Shown piece after piece: positions 1-7,971 of a stretch of DNA of 64,000 nt. Location: positions 1,012,469-1,076,468 of the forward strand of contig WJPL01000001.1 in NCBI GenBank assembly GCA_009649675.1, in the 5' to 3' direction. The notes beneath the pieces were generated by a model. The model worked only from the letters and a program-made list of their open reading frames with translations. It made no database searches and was not told where the DNA came from. Numbering within the stretch: the stretch's first letter is position 1; every line of letters starts with the position of its first letter. Position numbers and translations under genes: made by a program. The stretch is from Alphaproteobacteria bacterium HT1-32. Its GTDB lineage: Bacteria; Pseudomonadota; Alphaproteobacteria; Rhodospirillales; HT1-32.

Positions 1-46
1 GATTATCTCCAGTTCACCCCCTGATTACCCCCACCACATCGAGTCC

Positions 47-76
47 TTGCACCCGACCCATATCCGGGGGTATGTT
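47..76 (+). promoter_or_regulatory. Candidate promoter of tRNA-Arg
   Basis: TTGCAC at 47-52 and TATGTT at 71-76, 18 bases apart, place a start site about 20 bases before the tRNA. Pattern match only. Confidence 0.4.
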
Positions 77-102
77 CCGCCCGTCCTGCAAACAGGCCCT
101 CA

Positions 103-179
<77 letters not shown>

Positions 180-245
180 AATTTTCTCAATAAAAACAGA
201 TAGATAATAGACCTCCTTGCGCAGCGAGAGAGGCCGATTATACTG

Positions 246-270
246 TTTGGGACAAATTTGGGACAGTTGG
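246..270 (+). repeat. Left copy of 25-base island-end repeat (integrase arm site candidate)
   Basis: Contains TTTGGGAC twice with an 11-base period, and a third GTTGGGAC at 276-283 immediately before the integrase start codon. The same 25 bases occur at 32215-32239 near the far end. Direct repeats of one helical turn flanking a tRNA core are typical of arm-type binding sites for tyrosine integrases. Confidence 0.75.
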
Positions 271-283
271 ACAGCGTTGGGAC

Positions 284-1345
284 ATGGCCGCTATTTCAAA
301 ACGCGGAGACGGACAATGGCAGGTGAAAATTCGCCGCAAAGGTTGGCCGTCTCGCTCGGGCACATTTCGGACCAAGAAACTGGCCGAAGAATGGGCACGC
401 CAGATCGAAAACGAGATGGACGCAGGACAGTTCGTCGATCGCTCTGCCGCGCAACGCACGACCTTTGGCGAGCTCATCAAAATCTATCTGCGTGAAGTCA
501 CGGATAAGCGACCGAGCGAGAGCTCACGCAACACTGAGCGCCTGAGGCTTGAGCGGTTTCTCCGGGATGAGCGGGAGCTCTGTTCTTACTCCGCAGCAAA
601 CCTAACGCCAGAGCATTTTGAAGCTTACCGCGATAAGCGGCTTTCCGAGACCAATCGCAGTGGCAAACGATTAGCCCCTGGAACCGTTAAACGGGAACTG
701 ACGCTTCTCAAGCGGGTGATTGATCATCGCAAACGCAGATTAGGGCTTCGGATCAACCCGGTGAATACCGAGGATGTGGCCCGCCCTACAGTGAATGATG
801 AACGGGATGTTCGCCTTAGCCGCGAGGAAATTGAGCGTCTATTGGAAGCCTGTGATCAGGGGCGCAACGCGTTGCTCAGGCCTTTTGTCGAGTTGGGATT
901 TGAAACTGGAGGGCGGCGTGGAAGCCTCTTAAACCTGTTGTGGAAGGACGTTGATTTAACAGGTCGCACTGTGACCTTTCGCGGGGTTAAGAATAGCCGG
1001 AACCCCGATAAAATCATTGATCACATCGTTCCACTTTCTCCGCGCGCGATTTCGGTGCTCGAAGAGTTGCCGCGTAGCGCAGAGAGGGTTTTTCCAATGA
1101 CACCGAACGCATTCCGCTTGGCGTTCAATCGCGCCCGCAAAAGAGCGGGGCTGGAACATTTTCGCTTCCACGATACCCGCCATGAACGCGTTTCTTCGCT
1201 CTTTGAAGCAGGCTGGGCGGATACGGCTGTCATGGCCATGTCGGGACATCGCGATCCGAAGAGCCTGAAACGCTATGCCAATCTGCGCTCAGATCACCTC
1301 GCAGACGAACTCGCGAAGCTTGATCGCCGGAGGGATCAAAACTGA
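284..1345 (+). CDS. Tyrosine integrase, island integrase
   Basis: Site-specific recombinase that would insert and excise the island at the adjacent tRNA-Arg. The 353-residue protein has an N-terminal arm/core-binding part (about 1-175, including an SAM-like domain) and a C-terminal catalytic domain with Arg211 (TGGRRG), His296-x-x-Arg299 (HDTR), His322 (SGHRD) and the nucleophile Tyr331 (KRYANL). The catalytic set is complete. The ATG at 284 lies directly after the arm-like repeat, so integrase binding could repress its own gene. An excisionase-like gene is convergent and only 7 bases away. Its position next to the intact tRNA makes it the best candidate for the whole 32-kb element, ahead of the second integrase at 3385. 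Confidence 0.95.
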   Translation: MAAISKRGDGQWQVKIRRKGWPSRSGTFRTKKLAEEWARQIENEMDAGQFVDRSAAQRTTFGELIKIYLREVTDKRPSESSRNTERLRLERFLRDERELCSYSAANLTPEHFEAYRDKRLSETNRSGKRLAPGTVKRELTLLKRVIDHRKRRLGLRINPVNTEDVARPTVNDERDVRLSREEIERLLEACDQGRNALLRPFVELGFETGGRRGSLLNLLWKDVDLTGRTVTFRGVKNSRNPDKIIDHIVPLSPRAISVLEELPRSAERVFPMTPNAFRLAFNRARKRAGLEHFRFHDTRHERVSSLFEAGWADTAVMAMSGHRDPKSLKRYANLRSDHLADELAKLDRRRDQN

Positions 1346-1352
1346 GGGGATT

Positions 1353-1580
1353 TTAGTCGATCGCGCTTTGGCGATGATCGTCAACGAACCGTTCCAGGTC
1401 TTTAACAGCGAAGAAGGTGCGGTTCCCGATTTTTGTGACAACCGGTCCGCGACCCTTATAGACCAGATCACGCAACGCGCCCCGCGTCATTGAGAGCGCG
1501 TCCGCTGCTGCCGGATAATCCAGCAACAGCTTCACAGGCTGCTGACCTTTCTGCTCTTCGAATGTGGCTCGCTTGCTCAT
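1353..1580 (-). CDS. Small helix-turn-helix protein, probable excisionase
   Basis: A 75-residue basic protein with a winged helix-turn-helix of the AlpA/HTH_17 kind (residues about 17-68, LLLDYPAAADALSMTRGALR... GNRTFFAVKDLERF). Such proteins act as recombination directionality factors or regulators in elements with tyrosine integrases. It ends 7 bases from the integrase stop, tail to tail. The ATG has no strong ribosome site. One of the four CGAGGA direct repeats of the island lies 32-52 bases upstream of its start, so it may be switched on together with the mobilization genes. The function as excisionase is inferred from fold and place. Confidence 0.7.
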   Translation of the reverse strand: MSKRATFEEQKGQQPVKLLLDYPAAADALSMTRGALRDLVYKGRGPVVTKIGNRTFFAVKDLERFVDDHRQSAID

Positions 1581-1611
1581 GGCTTAAAATTGACATGACC
1601 AAGCAGAGTTA

Positions 1612-1632
1612 TTCCTCGCGGGCTCCTCGCGC
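1612..1632 (-). promoter_or_regulatory. Shared direct-repeat operator, copy 1
   Basis: Read in the direction of the downstream gene: GCGCGAGGAGCCCGCGAGGAA with a break, that is CGAGGA, 5 bases, CGAGGA at an 11-bp period. Matching sites are at 7857-7877, 13374-13394 and 14611-14628, always in the same orientation relative to the gene they precede. Confidence 0.6.
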
Positions 1633-1755
1633 TAAAAAGGGGTTCTGGAAAACAGCCACCAAAGCAGGCGGTGGTCTGCTTCTTTGTGCCCACCCCCGTC
1701 ACCCCGACCAGGGTAAGGGTGACGGATGCGGTCAGACGAAGCAGGTGCGCTCGGC

Positions 1756-1980
1756 TTAAAAGCCGGGACCGAATGTGCGAGGTCTGCGGGTAAATTCGTA
1801 AGGCCAGGTACGGCGGATGCAGATTGCCTTCGCAATCGTGGCTAGCTGATCAATAAGCTTGTGCCACAGCGCAGAGCCAAATGCAGCTTGAAGTAATTCG
1901 AACTCGAAGCGTCGATAAAGGCCGCAGAGCTGTTCCAGTGATCGGTTTGTCAGATCGTTCAGTGAATATGTAGTCGTCAT
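1756..1980 (-). CDS. Unknown 74-residue protein
   Basis: I do not recognise this family. The start at 1980 (MTTTYSLNDL) is chosen because a very good ribosome site (AGGAGG) sits 6-7 bases upstream; the longer in-frame extension lacks one. The protein is mostly helical, with acidic and basic patches and a basic, Trp/Arg-rich C-terminus (ICIRRTWPYEFTRRPRTF), which would suit nucleic acid or membrane contact. It is alone on its strand between the excisionase-like gene and the next module. A 8-bp stem hairpin (1697-1724) lies just past its stop and could end its transcript. No function can be assigned. Confidence 0.6.
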   Translation of the reverse strand: MTTTYSLNDLTNRSLEQLCGLYRRFEFELLQAAFGSALWHKLIDQLATIAKAICIRRTWPYEFTRRPRTFGPGF

Positions 1981-2312
1981 GTTTTCCTCCTGTTTTAAAG
2001 GGGCGATCTTTCCTTGCCGGACCATCCGGGGCGGGCATCGCCTTTTCATGCGTTCCCCCCTCACCATCATCAGCAACGAAAAGGCAGAGGCCCGGACCGG
2101 TGACGCCGGTCAGGAATTACAGATCGTCAAAACAGAGGAATTAACGGCTTTCATAAAACAGAAGGATATAAACGCAGGGATTCCGAGTGCCACAAGGGTG
2201 ACGACGCGGCTCATCGCAGTCATGACCTGGATATTGAGATACCATTTTGAAAAGACGACGCTTGGATGTCAGATTTCAAGACATTCCGCGTTTGGCCCGA
2301 TAGGAGATACAA

Positions 2313-2639
2313 ATGAGTGGAAGCGAAAACTACAAATGGGTTGGTCCTGTTGGTGAGGACGCGATCACCTTGAAGGCCAGTCTTGCGAAGTGGCTAGGTC
2401 CGCGTCTTGTGTTTCTGGCAGATCACACAACCACAGTCGCATCTGGCCATTTCGAGACGGAGCAGGCGCAGGATGAGGCAACCAATGCTTACCTCTCAGT
2501 GATGCGGGGACATGGAGAAGCCCTGATCGCCTACGCAGCAGATGAATCCGGCAGAAATGCGGAAGGCCAAAGTAATGAAGACGAGGCCCATCAAGCAATG
2601 CAGTGGGTCGCGGAGAACTTCATTAATCTTTGGGACTGA
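2313..2639 (+). CDS. Unknown 108-residue protein
   Basis: A good ribosome site (TAGGAGA) precedes the ATG at 2313. The protein (MSGSENYKWVGPVGEDAITL...) is acidic, soluble, without signal peptide or membrane segment, and ends in a helix-rich part (EDEAHQAMQWVAENFINLWD). I do not recognise the family. It stands alone, with 236 bases of apparently non-coding DNA before it and 220 bases after it, in the accessory stretch between the two integrases. Coding is supported by the ribosome site and amino acid composition only. Confidence 0.55.
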   Translation: MSGSENYKWVGPVGEDAITLKASLAKWLGPRLVFLADHTTTVASGHFETEQAQDEATNAYLSVMRGHGEALIAYAADESGRNAEGQSNEDEAHQAMQWVAENFINLWD

Positions 2640-2859
2640 TACCGTTAAGTCGATCCGTTTGAACTCTCGGGCTGCCTACTGGCGGCGTAATGTTTTGGGC
2701 ACATCCTGAAGGTTGCCCCGCCTCGATCTGCCTTGGTCTGGCTGAGTCTCAGAATTTCCTCTGAAACGTCCAAAACACCCTACTGGAAGCCATTTTTTGC
2801 CGAATATTAATTATCTATTAAAACAACCTATAGTATTATATAATTATCAGGAGTATTAG
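2640..2859. other. Gap between accessory genes
   Basis: No ORF with a ribosome site. The last 60 bases become strongly AT-rich and carry the promoter of the next operon; nothing else seen. Confidence 0.5.
2839..2856 (+). promoter_or_regulatory. -10 box and ribosome site of the second integrase operon
   Basis: TATAAT at 2839-2844 is a consensus -10; the -35 is weak. CAGGAG at 2849-2854 is the ribosome site of the gene at 2860. The sharp AT-rich island suggests a promoter of different origin from its surroundings. Confidence 0.45.
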
Positions 2860-3096
2860 ATGAGAGTTAAGTTTCAAGGCATTTATACAATAGATGAATT
2901 TTTTCAGGCACTACTTGAACAACGAGAGCGTTTTCACGAACTCGGCATAAAAAATATCCGCCATGCCAGCCTCTATTATCAGCCCGTCGATGAGTTTGGT
3001 GATCCGGTAACGCCGCGCCACCGAAATGGCGACCCGATCGACGGATGGAAGAATAAGGGGCCTTACAAAAGTGCCGCCACCGACTTCGGATTGTAG
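2860..3096 (+). CDS. Unknown 78-residue protein in second integrase operon
   Basis: Starts at an ATG 6 bases after CAGGAG. Sequence features: N-terminal helix (TIDEFFQALLEQRERFHELG), then a polar beta-rich segment with many Gly/Asp/Pro (EFGDPVTPRHRNGDPIDGW). No family recognised, although similar short proteins are often found just upstream of integrase genes in alphaproteobacterial elements (general knowledge, not a database hit). First gene of a three-gene string ending in the integrase; 9 bases separate its stop from the next start. It could be a DNA-binding accessory factor, but nothing proves it. Confidence 0.65.
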   Translation: MRVKFQGIYTIDEFFQALLEQRERFHELGIKNIRHASLYYQPVDEFGDPVTPRHRNGDPIDGWKNKGPYKSAATDFGL

Positions 3097-3105
3097 GAGG
3101 TGGCT

Positions 3106-3375
3106 ATGTCTCAGTTGAACTTTATCGACCTTGAAGAAGCCCGCGAAGTCCTCGCAGATATGGGCATCGAATTAAGTCCAAGGCAGATGAAACGCGCCGC
3201 CGAAATGGATGCGCAAGGGCGCAGGAAGCTTCCATTCTTCGTCGATCCAATCGACGGCAAGCTCCGAATCGAGAAAGGCACGCTCAAGAAAATTTATATG
3301 GAGCTGCACATTCATGCACAGAAAAATGTGCGTAAAATCTTCAATGATCTTAGTGGAAAATCAAACCAACGATAA
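3106..3375 (+). CDS. Small protein before integrase, possible directionality factor
   Basis: An 89-residue protein. The ATG at 3106 is favoured over the GTG at 3100 because TAGGAGG (3094-3100) is then 5 bases away. Residues 5-60 (LEEAREVLADMGIELSPRQMKRAAE...) could form a winged helix-turn-helix with the wing in FFVDPIDGKLRI, as in AlpA-like regulators. It ends 9 bases before the integrase start, so the two are surely co-transcribed. Role as the directionality factor for the second integrase is an inference from place and size. Confidence 0.65.
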   Translation: MSQLNFIDLEEAREVLADMGIELSPRQMKRAAEMDAQGRRKLPFFVDPIDGKLRIEKGTLKKIYMELHIHAQKNVRKIFNDLSGKSNQR

Positions 3376-3384
3376 TATGGGTGA

Positions 3385-4554
3385 ATGTCCGATATAAGAA
3401 AAAGAACAGGTAAAAAGGGAACAACCTACCAAGTTAGATATCCAAGCAAAGCCACGAAATCCGGCTATGCTTTCAAGACGTTTTCAACGCTTAAAGAAGC
3501 TCGCGAATTTATAGAAAGCGGCTCGCTCAAGTCTCTCAGGTCAACAAGCTCGAATGAGAAAATCAGCGTCGAAGAAGGCCTGCAAAGATGGCTCGATATC
3601 TGCGAGAAAGAAGGCCGAGACGGACGCGATCCAGTCACTAAGTACACGCTCAAAATATACGAATATCGCAGATCGATCATCGAGGCCTATGGCTGGGATC
3701 GTCCCTTAAACGAAATCACGACACCTGATGTTGTCGAGTTCCGTTCTTGGTTGCTTCGGCATTATAGCCGCGATCAAGCAAAGAAGGCGTTGTCTTCGTT
3801 TCACTCAATGGTCCTCGAAATGGTGAAGCGTGGCTACCTTCAGCACGATATCGCCGCCGGTATTAGCGTGAATGGAGCCTCGCGTTACGACCAGCCTATT
3901 GTCATACCAACCGTTGACGAAGTTCGTGCCCTGCTATCCGCCGCTGACCGACTGGCAAATTCGCGCAATCTTCTGACGCAGAGAACATGGGAGCGGTATC
4001 GCCCAATGCTTTATCTTGCAGCTGATAGCGGCATGAGGCCGCAGGAATACATCGTCGTGCCGCGATCCAATATCCGGAACAAAGGCGTTGAGGTCGATCG
4101 CGCTCTTGAGCTTGGAGGCGGCATATCAGTGACAAAGACACGCGCCGGACGACGGTTCATCGATCTCAGCCAGCATACCTATGACATGATCCGCCATTAC
4201 TCAGACAACCATCCAGATCCAGGAAAGCATGATCTTGTATTCCCGACAAAATCCGGAAAATGGCAGAGCACAAATAACTGGCGGCGCAGAGGCTTCTATG
4301 CTGCCTGTGTGGAAGCCAGCCTCGTCAATGTAGAGACGATCGCCGGTCGCGAAATCATTAAGCCGAAATTCAAGCCATACGACCTACGACATTTCTTTGC
4401 ATCTGTTCTCATCGAGAAACGCTGCAACCTGAAACGCCTCCAAACCCTCATGGGGCACTCCGATATCCAGACGACATTGAATGTGTATGGACACCTGATC
4501 GAACGAGCAGAAGTGGCAGGCGAAGAGAATCATGGGATGTTGGATATGCTCTAA
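3385..4554 (+). CDS. Second tyrosine integrase
   Basis: A 389-residue phage-type integrase with an N-terminal AP2-like arm-binding domain (RKRTGKKGTTYQVRYPSKA...), a core-binding domain and a catalytic domain. Catalytic residues: Arg218 (DSGMRPQE), Tyr332-Asp-Leu-Arg335 in place of the usual HxxR, His358 (MGHSD) and nucleophile Tyr368 (LNVYGH). The first His of HxxR is thus a Tyr, a substitution seen in some active family members. The gene ends 17 bases before an arm-type repeat and 72 bases before a tRNA-Arg 3' fragment, the usual place for attP. It probably belonged to a separate element now trapped in, or fused to, the larger island. Confidence 0.93.
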   Translation: MSDIRKRTGKKGTTYQVRYPSKATKSGYAFKTFSTLKEAREFIESGSLKSLRSTSSNEKISVEEGLQRWLDICEKEGRDGRDPVTKYTLKIYEYRRSIIEAYGWDRPLNEITTPDVVEFRSWLLRHYSRDQAKKALSSFHSMVLEMVKRGYLQHDIAAGISVNGASRYDQPIVIPTVDEVRALLSAADRLANSRNLLTQRTWERYRPMLYLAADSGMRPQEYIVVPRSNIRNKGVEVDRALELGGGISVTKTRAGRRFIDLSQHTYDMIRHYSDNHPDPGKHDLVFPTKSGKWQSTNNWRRRGFYAACVEASLVNVETIAGREIIKPKFKPYDLRHFFASVLIEKRCNLKRLQTLMGHSDIQTTLNVYGHLIERAEVAGEENHGMLDML

Positions 4555-4570
4555 AAAGTGCCAAAATCGT

Positions 4571-4820
4571 TGTGGCAAATCTGTGGCGAGTCGTCGCTAA
4601 CCCGCTGTTTTCTAAGGTTTTGAAAAGGCTTCCGGAGCCAGGTGTCGCAAGTTCGATTCTTGCCGGGTGCGCCACAATAAAATCAATGACTTAGCGGATA
4701 TTATCGGAAAGAAAGCGGCCTGTTTGGGCCGTTTTTGCCACAAAAAGGGTGTCCGCGCTAACCCGCAGAAATCCGACATTCTCTGAATTGATCCGTTTCG
4801 GCTTGTGGCAAATTTGTGGC
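4571..4820. other. attP-like region of the second integrase
   Basis: A tRNA-like core (4627-4674) is bracketed by matching repeats: TGTGGC-N5-TGTGGC at 4571-4587 and again at 4804-4820, and CGCTAACCCGC at 4595-4605 and 4756-4766. Arms on both sides of one core are the layout of an unintegrated attP rather than of an attL or attR. The 11-bp spacing of the TGTGGC pairs matches that of the TTTGGGAC pairs used at the island ends. Confidence 0.65.
4627..4674 (+). pseudogene. 3' fragment of a tRNA-Arg gene (attachment core)
   Basis: The 48 bases hold a partial anticodon arm (GGC-TTCCGGA-GCC, anticodon CCG), a perfect T arm (GCAAG-TTCGATT-CTTGC), the acceptor 3' strand CGGGTGC, the discriminator and CCA. 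The 5' half is missing. It differs from the local tRNA-Arg in the variable and T arm, so it came with an element that used another tRNA-Arg allele or another host. Confidence 0.85.
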
Positions 4821-5153
4821 AAATCCGAACATGCCACGCTTCTTGATTCTTGCCCACCGCAACGTGCTCCCCTTTCAATAATTCATCCATCTCCATCCAT
4901 TCTTCGCGTGAAGTTTTGCCGGAAGTTTTGCGCTGACATCACGCCGCCTCCATTCAATCGGTTTCCCTCAATTCATAGCCGCGACACTTAGCCGGGCGCG
5001 CCGTCCGGTCAATGCCGCTGCCCGCACCACTCGGAAATCCTGGGGATTGTCCGACCGTGTTGGGCATGACCGTCGCTATCGCTGACGCCTTTTTCGCCCG
5101 TCTCCCGTTTTCCGCGTCTTGAGGAAAACCGCTTTTAGGAAAGGAGACGGAAC
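4821..5153. other. Gap before the ardC operon
   Basis: No supported gene. The last 20 bases carry the ribosome site of ardC (AAAGGAGACGG). A GAGGAAAACCGC segment at about 5120 resembles half of the shared operator but does not have its 11-bp repeat, so I do not count it. Confidence 0.5.
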
Positions 5154-6074
5154 ATGAAACGCAAAACCAACAACCGCAAAGACATCTACACCCGCGTCAC
5201 GGAGACCATCGTGGCTGAACTGGAAAAGGGCGTGCGCCCTTGGATGAAACCCTGGAGCGCCGATCACATGGCCGATCGGATTACCCGCCCCCTGCGCCAT
5301 AACGGCCAGCCCTATTCAGGGATCAACATTCTGATGCTCTGGGCCTCGGCGATGGACGCAGGCTTCACGGCACCCTCCTGGATGACCTTCCGCCAAGCCA
5401 AGGAACTTGGGGCCGCTGTCCGCAAAGGCGAAAAAGGATCGCTCGTGGTCTATGCGAACACCTTATCGCGCACAGAAGAAAACGATGCCGGAGAAGAAAT
5501 CGAGCATCAAATCCCCTTCATGAAGGGATACACGGTCTTCAATGTCGAACAGATCGAGGGATTGCCGGATCACTTCTATGCCAAGCCGGAACCACGCATG
5601 GATGGACCGGAGCGGATTGATCACGCCGAAGCATTCTTCACAGGCCTCAAGGCCGACATTCGTCACGGCGGGAATCGAGCCTATTACAGCGTTTCCACTG
5701 ACTACGTTCAGATGCCGTATTTCGAGACCTTCCACGATGCCGAGAGCTATTACGCAACCCTCGCCCATGAGATCACGCACTGGACCCGTCACCAAAGCCG
5801 CCTTGATCGCAGCTTTGGCCGCAAGAGCTGGGGCGATGAAGGCTATGCCCGCGAAGAGCTTGTCGCAGAGCTTGGGTCCGCATTCCTTTGTGCCGATTTG
5901 GAGATTGCTCCCGAGGTCCGTGAGGATCACGCCGCCTATATCGGCAGCTGGCTAGAAGTTCTAAAGAACGATAAGCGAGCAATCTTCTCCGCCGCCGCTC
6001 ACGCACAGCGTGCCGTCGATTACATCAACGCAAAAGCCGCCGCGCGCGCCACCTCCGAAAAGGAGGTGGCGTAA
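5154..6074 (+). CDS. ardC: ArdC-type antirestriction protein
   Basis: A 306-residue protein with the N-terminal ssDNA-binding domain of ArdC (residues about 8-130, DIYTRVTETIVAELEKGVRPW) and a C-terminal zincin-like metallopeptidase domain. The metal site is HEITH at 205-209, with a further Glu in the REELVAELGSAF helix. ArdC enters or is made early in the recipient and protects incoming plasmid DNA against restriction, and its ssDNA-binding part is thought to coat the transferred strand. It is the first gene of a two-gene operon with a good ribosome site and overlaps the next gene by the last base of its stop. Its presence fits an element that moves as single-stranded DNA. Confidence 0.95.
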   Translation: MKRKTNNRKDIYTRVTETIVAELEKGVRPWMKPWSADHMADRITRPLRHNGQPYSGINILMLWASAMDAGFTAPSWMTFRQAKELGAAVRKGEKGSLVVYANTLSRTEENDAGEEIEHQIPFMKGYTVFNVEQIEGLPDHFYAKPEPRMDGPERIDHAEAFFTGLKADIRHGGNRAYYSVSTDYVQMPYFETFHDAESYYATLAHEITHWTRHQSRLDRSFGRKSWGDEGYAREELVAELGSAFLCADLEIAPEVREDHAAYIGSWLEVLKNDKRAIFSAAAHAQRAVDYINAKAAARATSEKEVA

Positions 6075-6403
6075 TGGCTATAGATACATCCGAAAAATAT
6101 GATCGCCAGATTATCGACTGGCACGGCTACCGGATCGAAATCGCCTATTGCCGGAGCTGGTCGCCAAGTGTCGAAGAAATCTACGGCTATGCCATGTCCC
6201 ATATCGAGATCAGAACCATCGAACCTGAATGTGCTCCACTGCCCATCACCGAGACCGGCTACCGGTCTCACTTTGTGCATGAGCCTACAGTGATCGATTG
6301 GGGCGGACCTGAAGCACTTGTGCGCGCGATGCTCGATGGAGCCGCGAAGAGTACCGAGTGGAAGGCGCATGAAGAGAGCCGAAAGCAGCTCAGTCTGTTT
6401 TGA
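6074..6403 (+). CDS. Unknown 109-residue protein coupled to ardC
   Basis: The ATG overlaps the ardC stop (TAATG), so translation is coupled. The protein is soluble, with the pattern IIDWHGYRIEIAYCRSW...YAMSHIEIRTIEPECAPLPIT, a small alpha/beta fold that I cannot name, and a C-terminal basic helix. Genes of this size and start are common right after ardC in alphaproteobacterial mobile elements, which suggests a role linked to ArdC or to transfer establishment; that is inference. A strong terminator follows 7 bases after the stop. Confidence 0.75.
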   Translation: MAIDTSEKYDRQIIDWHGYRIEIAYCRSWSPSVEEIYGYAMSHIEIRTIEPECAPLPITETGYRSHFVHEPTVIDWGGPEALVRAMLDGAAKSTEWKAHEESRKQLSLF

Positions 6404-6409
6404 CGGCAA

Positions 6410-6443
6410 AAGGCCGGACAGTTTCCCGTCCGGCCTTCTCTTT
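6410..6443 (+). terminator. Rho-independent terminator after ardC operon
   Basis: Ten-bp stem AAGGCCGGAC/GTCCGGCCTT (6410-6419, 6428-6437) with an 8-base loop, then CTCTTTT. Lies between convergent genes and could work for both. Confidence 0.85.
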
Positions 6444-6451
6444 TACGCAGA

Positions 6452-7786
6452 TTATTGCCCGGTAAAGCGGCTCCAATCTTTCGCGTCGTCATCACTCCAG
6501 GGCGGCTTGGCCTTGTCGTGATCCTCAGGGACAGGCGTTATTTGTGTGTCGCCTGTTATCTGAGGGGCAGCCGGTCTATGGGCTTGTTCGCGGTAAGGTG
6601 CCAAGGCTTCCTGATCGCTCACTTGCCGCATCCGCTCCAGCTCGAAAAAGAGCTTTTGCACAACACCGAACGGCATGTCGGCAATTTCAGGATCAACCGG
6701 GTCCTGCCTACGCGACGTTTCGAACAGAAGCATCAACAGGAGCACTAGAGCAACCGGCATAATGTCCATGCCAATTCCGCCCGCCCAGTAGGGCACCAGA
6801 TCAGCGGCATATATGACAACTGCTCTCTCGATCCCCAGCCGTTTGAACGTCGGTGCTTTGATCGCCTCGATACCGGCAATCTGATCGGCTGCTCCTGCGA
6901 TCCGCTCGCCGGTTGCCTCCAGCTCCGACGAAATACGGCCAATCACATCCGCCTGGGTTGCGGCCAGAGCCTGATTGCCGCTTCCGGCGAACAGCCCGGT
7001 CTGGCCGGACAATGCCCGCATAACCCGGGTAATGGCTTTGGCATCACCGTTCACGGAAAGCGCGTCGATCGATCTTGCCAGCTTCTCCATTTCTTCTTTG
7101 AAGAGTCTGTTCTGCTGCGAGCGCGCCAGGTCATCGTCAATGATCGCGTCCAACAATTTTAGACTCTCGATGCCAGCCTTGAACGCTTTTGAGCGCTCTA
7201 ACGCATTGGCATCTATCTCGGCCAGAAGACCATCAATGGCAGCCTTGCTTGCGAGAAGGCTCTCGGAAACACGACCGCGACCAGCCGCACCTGTTAATGC
7301 GCCGCGCTGAATCTCGCTTTGTGCCAGCGCGTCGTAGCGCGCCGCCGTCATCGCAAGTTCATCACGAATGCCGTCCAAATCACTTGTCCGGCCAGACGCC
7401 TCTCTCAGAGCCACATTGGCCTGGCTCGCCATGTCGCGCAAAAGGGCATCTTGAGCGCCGTTTCCCGCCAAAGCCATGACATTCATCCAGGAGCTCAGCG
7501 CAATGATGATTAAGCCCCAGCTTACGATCACGAAGAGACCAAAGGCCCTCGTTCCCGATGTCACCATGCGCGGCACGATATACAGGACGTAACTCCAATA
7601 GACGTAAACAAGTGCCGTCACACCGAGTGCATAGACCAGAGCATTGAGGCTAAATCCTCCGGGCGAACCAAACATTATGGCGACGCCGAGATAGGTGAAA
7701 TAACCGCTGACCGCGCTCAATGCACCAAGGCCAAGATTGGTGACCAGCCGTGCGCTTTTTGAAAATTCCTGAAAGCTGGTTTGCAT
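6452..7786 (-). CDS. Membrane protein with periplasmic or cytoplasmic coiled coil, transfer module
   Basis: A 444-residue protein I cannot assign to a named family. Three hydrophobic segments lie near the N-terminus (about 20-40, 48-70, 82-105: ALVYALGVTALVYVYWSYVL; FGLFVIVSWGLIIIALSSW), followed by a 200-residue helical, Ala/Glu/Arg-rich region that should form a coiled coil, and a fourth membrane segment near 335-360 (GIGMDIMPVALVLLLMLL). The C-terminal 80 residues are polar and end in acidic WSDDDAKDWSRFTGQ. It stands in the mobilization module and has the shared operator 71 bases upstream, so it is probably produced with the coupling protein and relaxase. It could anchor the transfer complex or act in entry exclusion. 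No hit to known VirB/Trb components from reading alone. Confidence 0.8.
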   Translation of the reverse strand: MQTSFQEFSKSARLVTNLGLGALSAVSGYFTYLGVAIMFGSPGGFSLNALVYALGVTALVYVYWSYVLYIVPRMVTSGTRAFGLFVIVSWGLIIIALSSWMNVMALAGNGAQDALLRDMASQANVALREASGRTSDLDGIRDELAMTAARYDALAQSEIQRGALTGAAGRGRVSESLLASKAAIDGLLAEIDANALERSKAFKAGIESLKLLDAIIDDDLARSQQNRLFKEEMEKLARSIDALSVNGDAKAITRVMRALSGQTGLFAGSGNQALAATQADVIGRISSELEATGERIAGAADQIAGIEAIKAPTFKRLGIERAVVIYAADLVPYWAGGIGMDIMPVALVLLLMLLFETSRRQDPVDPEIADMPFGVVQKLFFELERMRQVSDQEALAPYREQAHRPAAPQITGDTQITPVPEDHDKAKPPWSDDDAKDWSRFTGQ

Positions 7787-7856
7787 TTTTTCCTCTCAAT
7801 TCAGGCTCTCTGGTGAGCCGTTGATGAGAGGAGATTAAGTGAGAGGGCCGCTCGCA

Positions 7857-7877
7857 TTCCTCGCGGCTTCCTCGTGC
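7857..7877 (-). promoter_or_regulatory. Shared direct-repeat operator, copy 2
   Basis: In gene direction: GCACGAGGAAGCCGCGAGGA, two CGAGGA units 11 bp apart, 71 bases before the membrane protein start at 7786. Same orientation relative to its gene as the other three copies. Confidence 0.6.
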
Positions 7878-7971
7878 TCAATTTATTGGATATGGTTTTA
7901 TCGTTTGGTCGCAAGGAATGGCTTGCAGGATATTTTAGGAATGGGACGCGAATAGTAAGCAGGGCAAGAAG

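Noticed and set aside
4448-4896. Minus-strand ORFs over the tRNA-Arg fragment (reading PARIELATPGSGS and RQESNLRHLAPEA)
   Set aside because: These are the well-known false proteins read antisense through tRNA 3' ends; no ribosome site, and they overlap the attP-like region.
5110-5140. A fifth copy of the shared operator before ardC (GAGGAAAACCGC...TAGGAAA)
   Set aside because: The two units are 15, not 11, bases apart and the CG of CGAGGA is missing in both.
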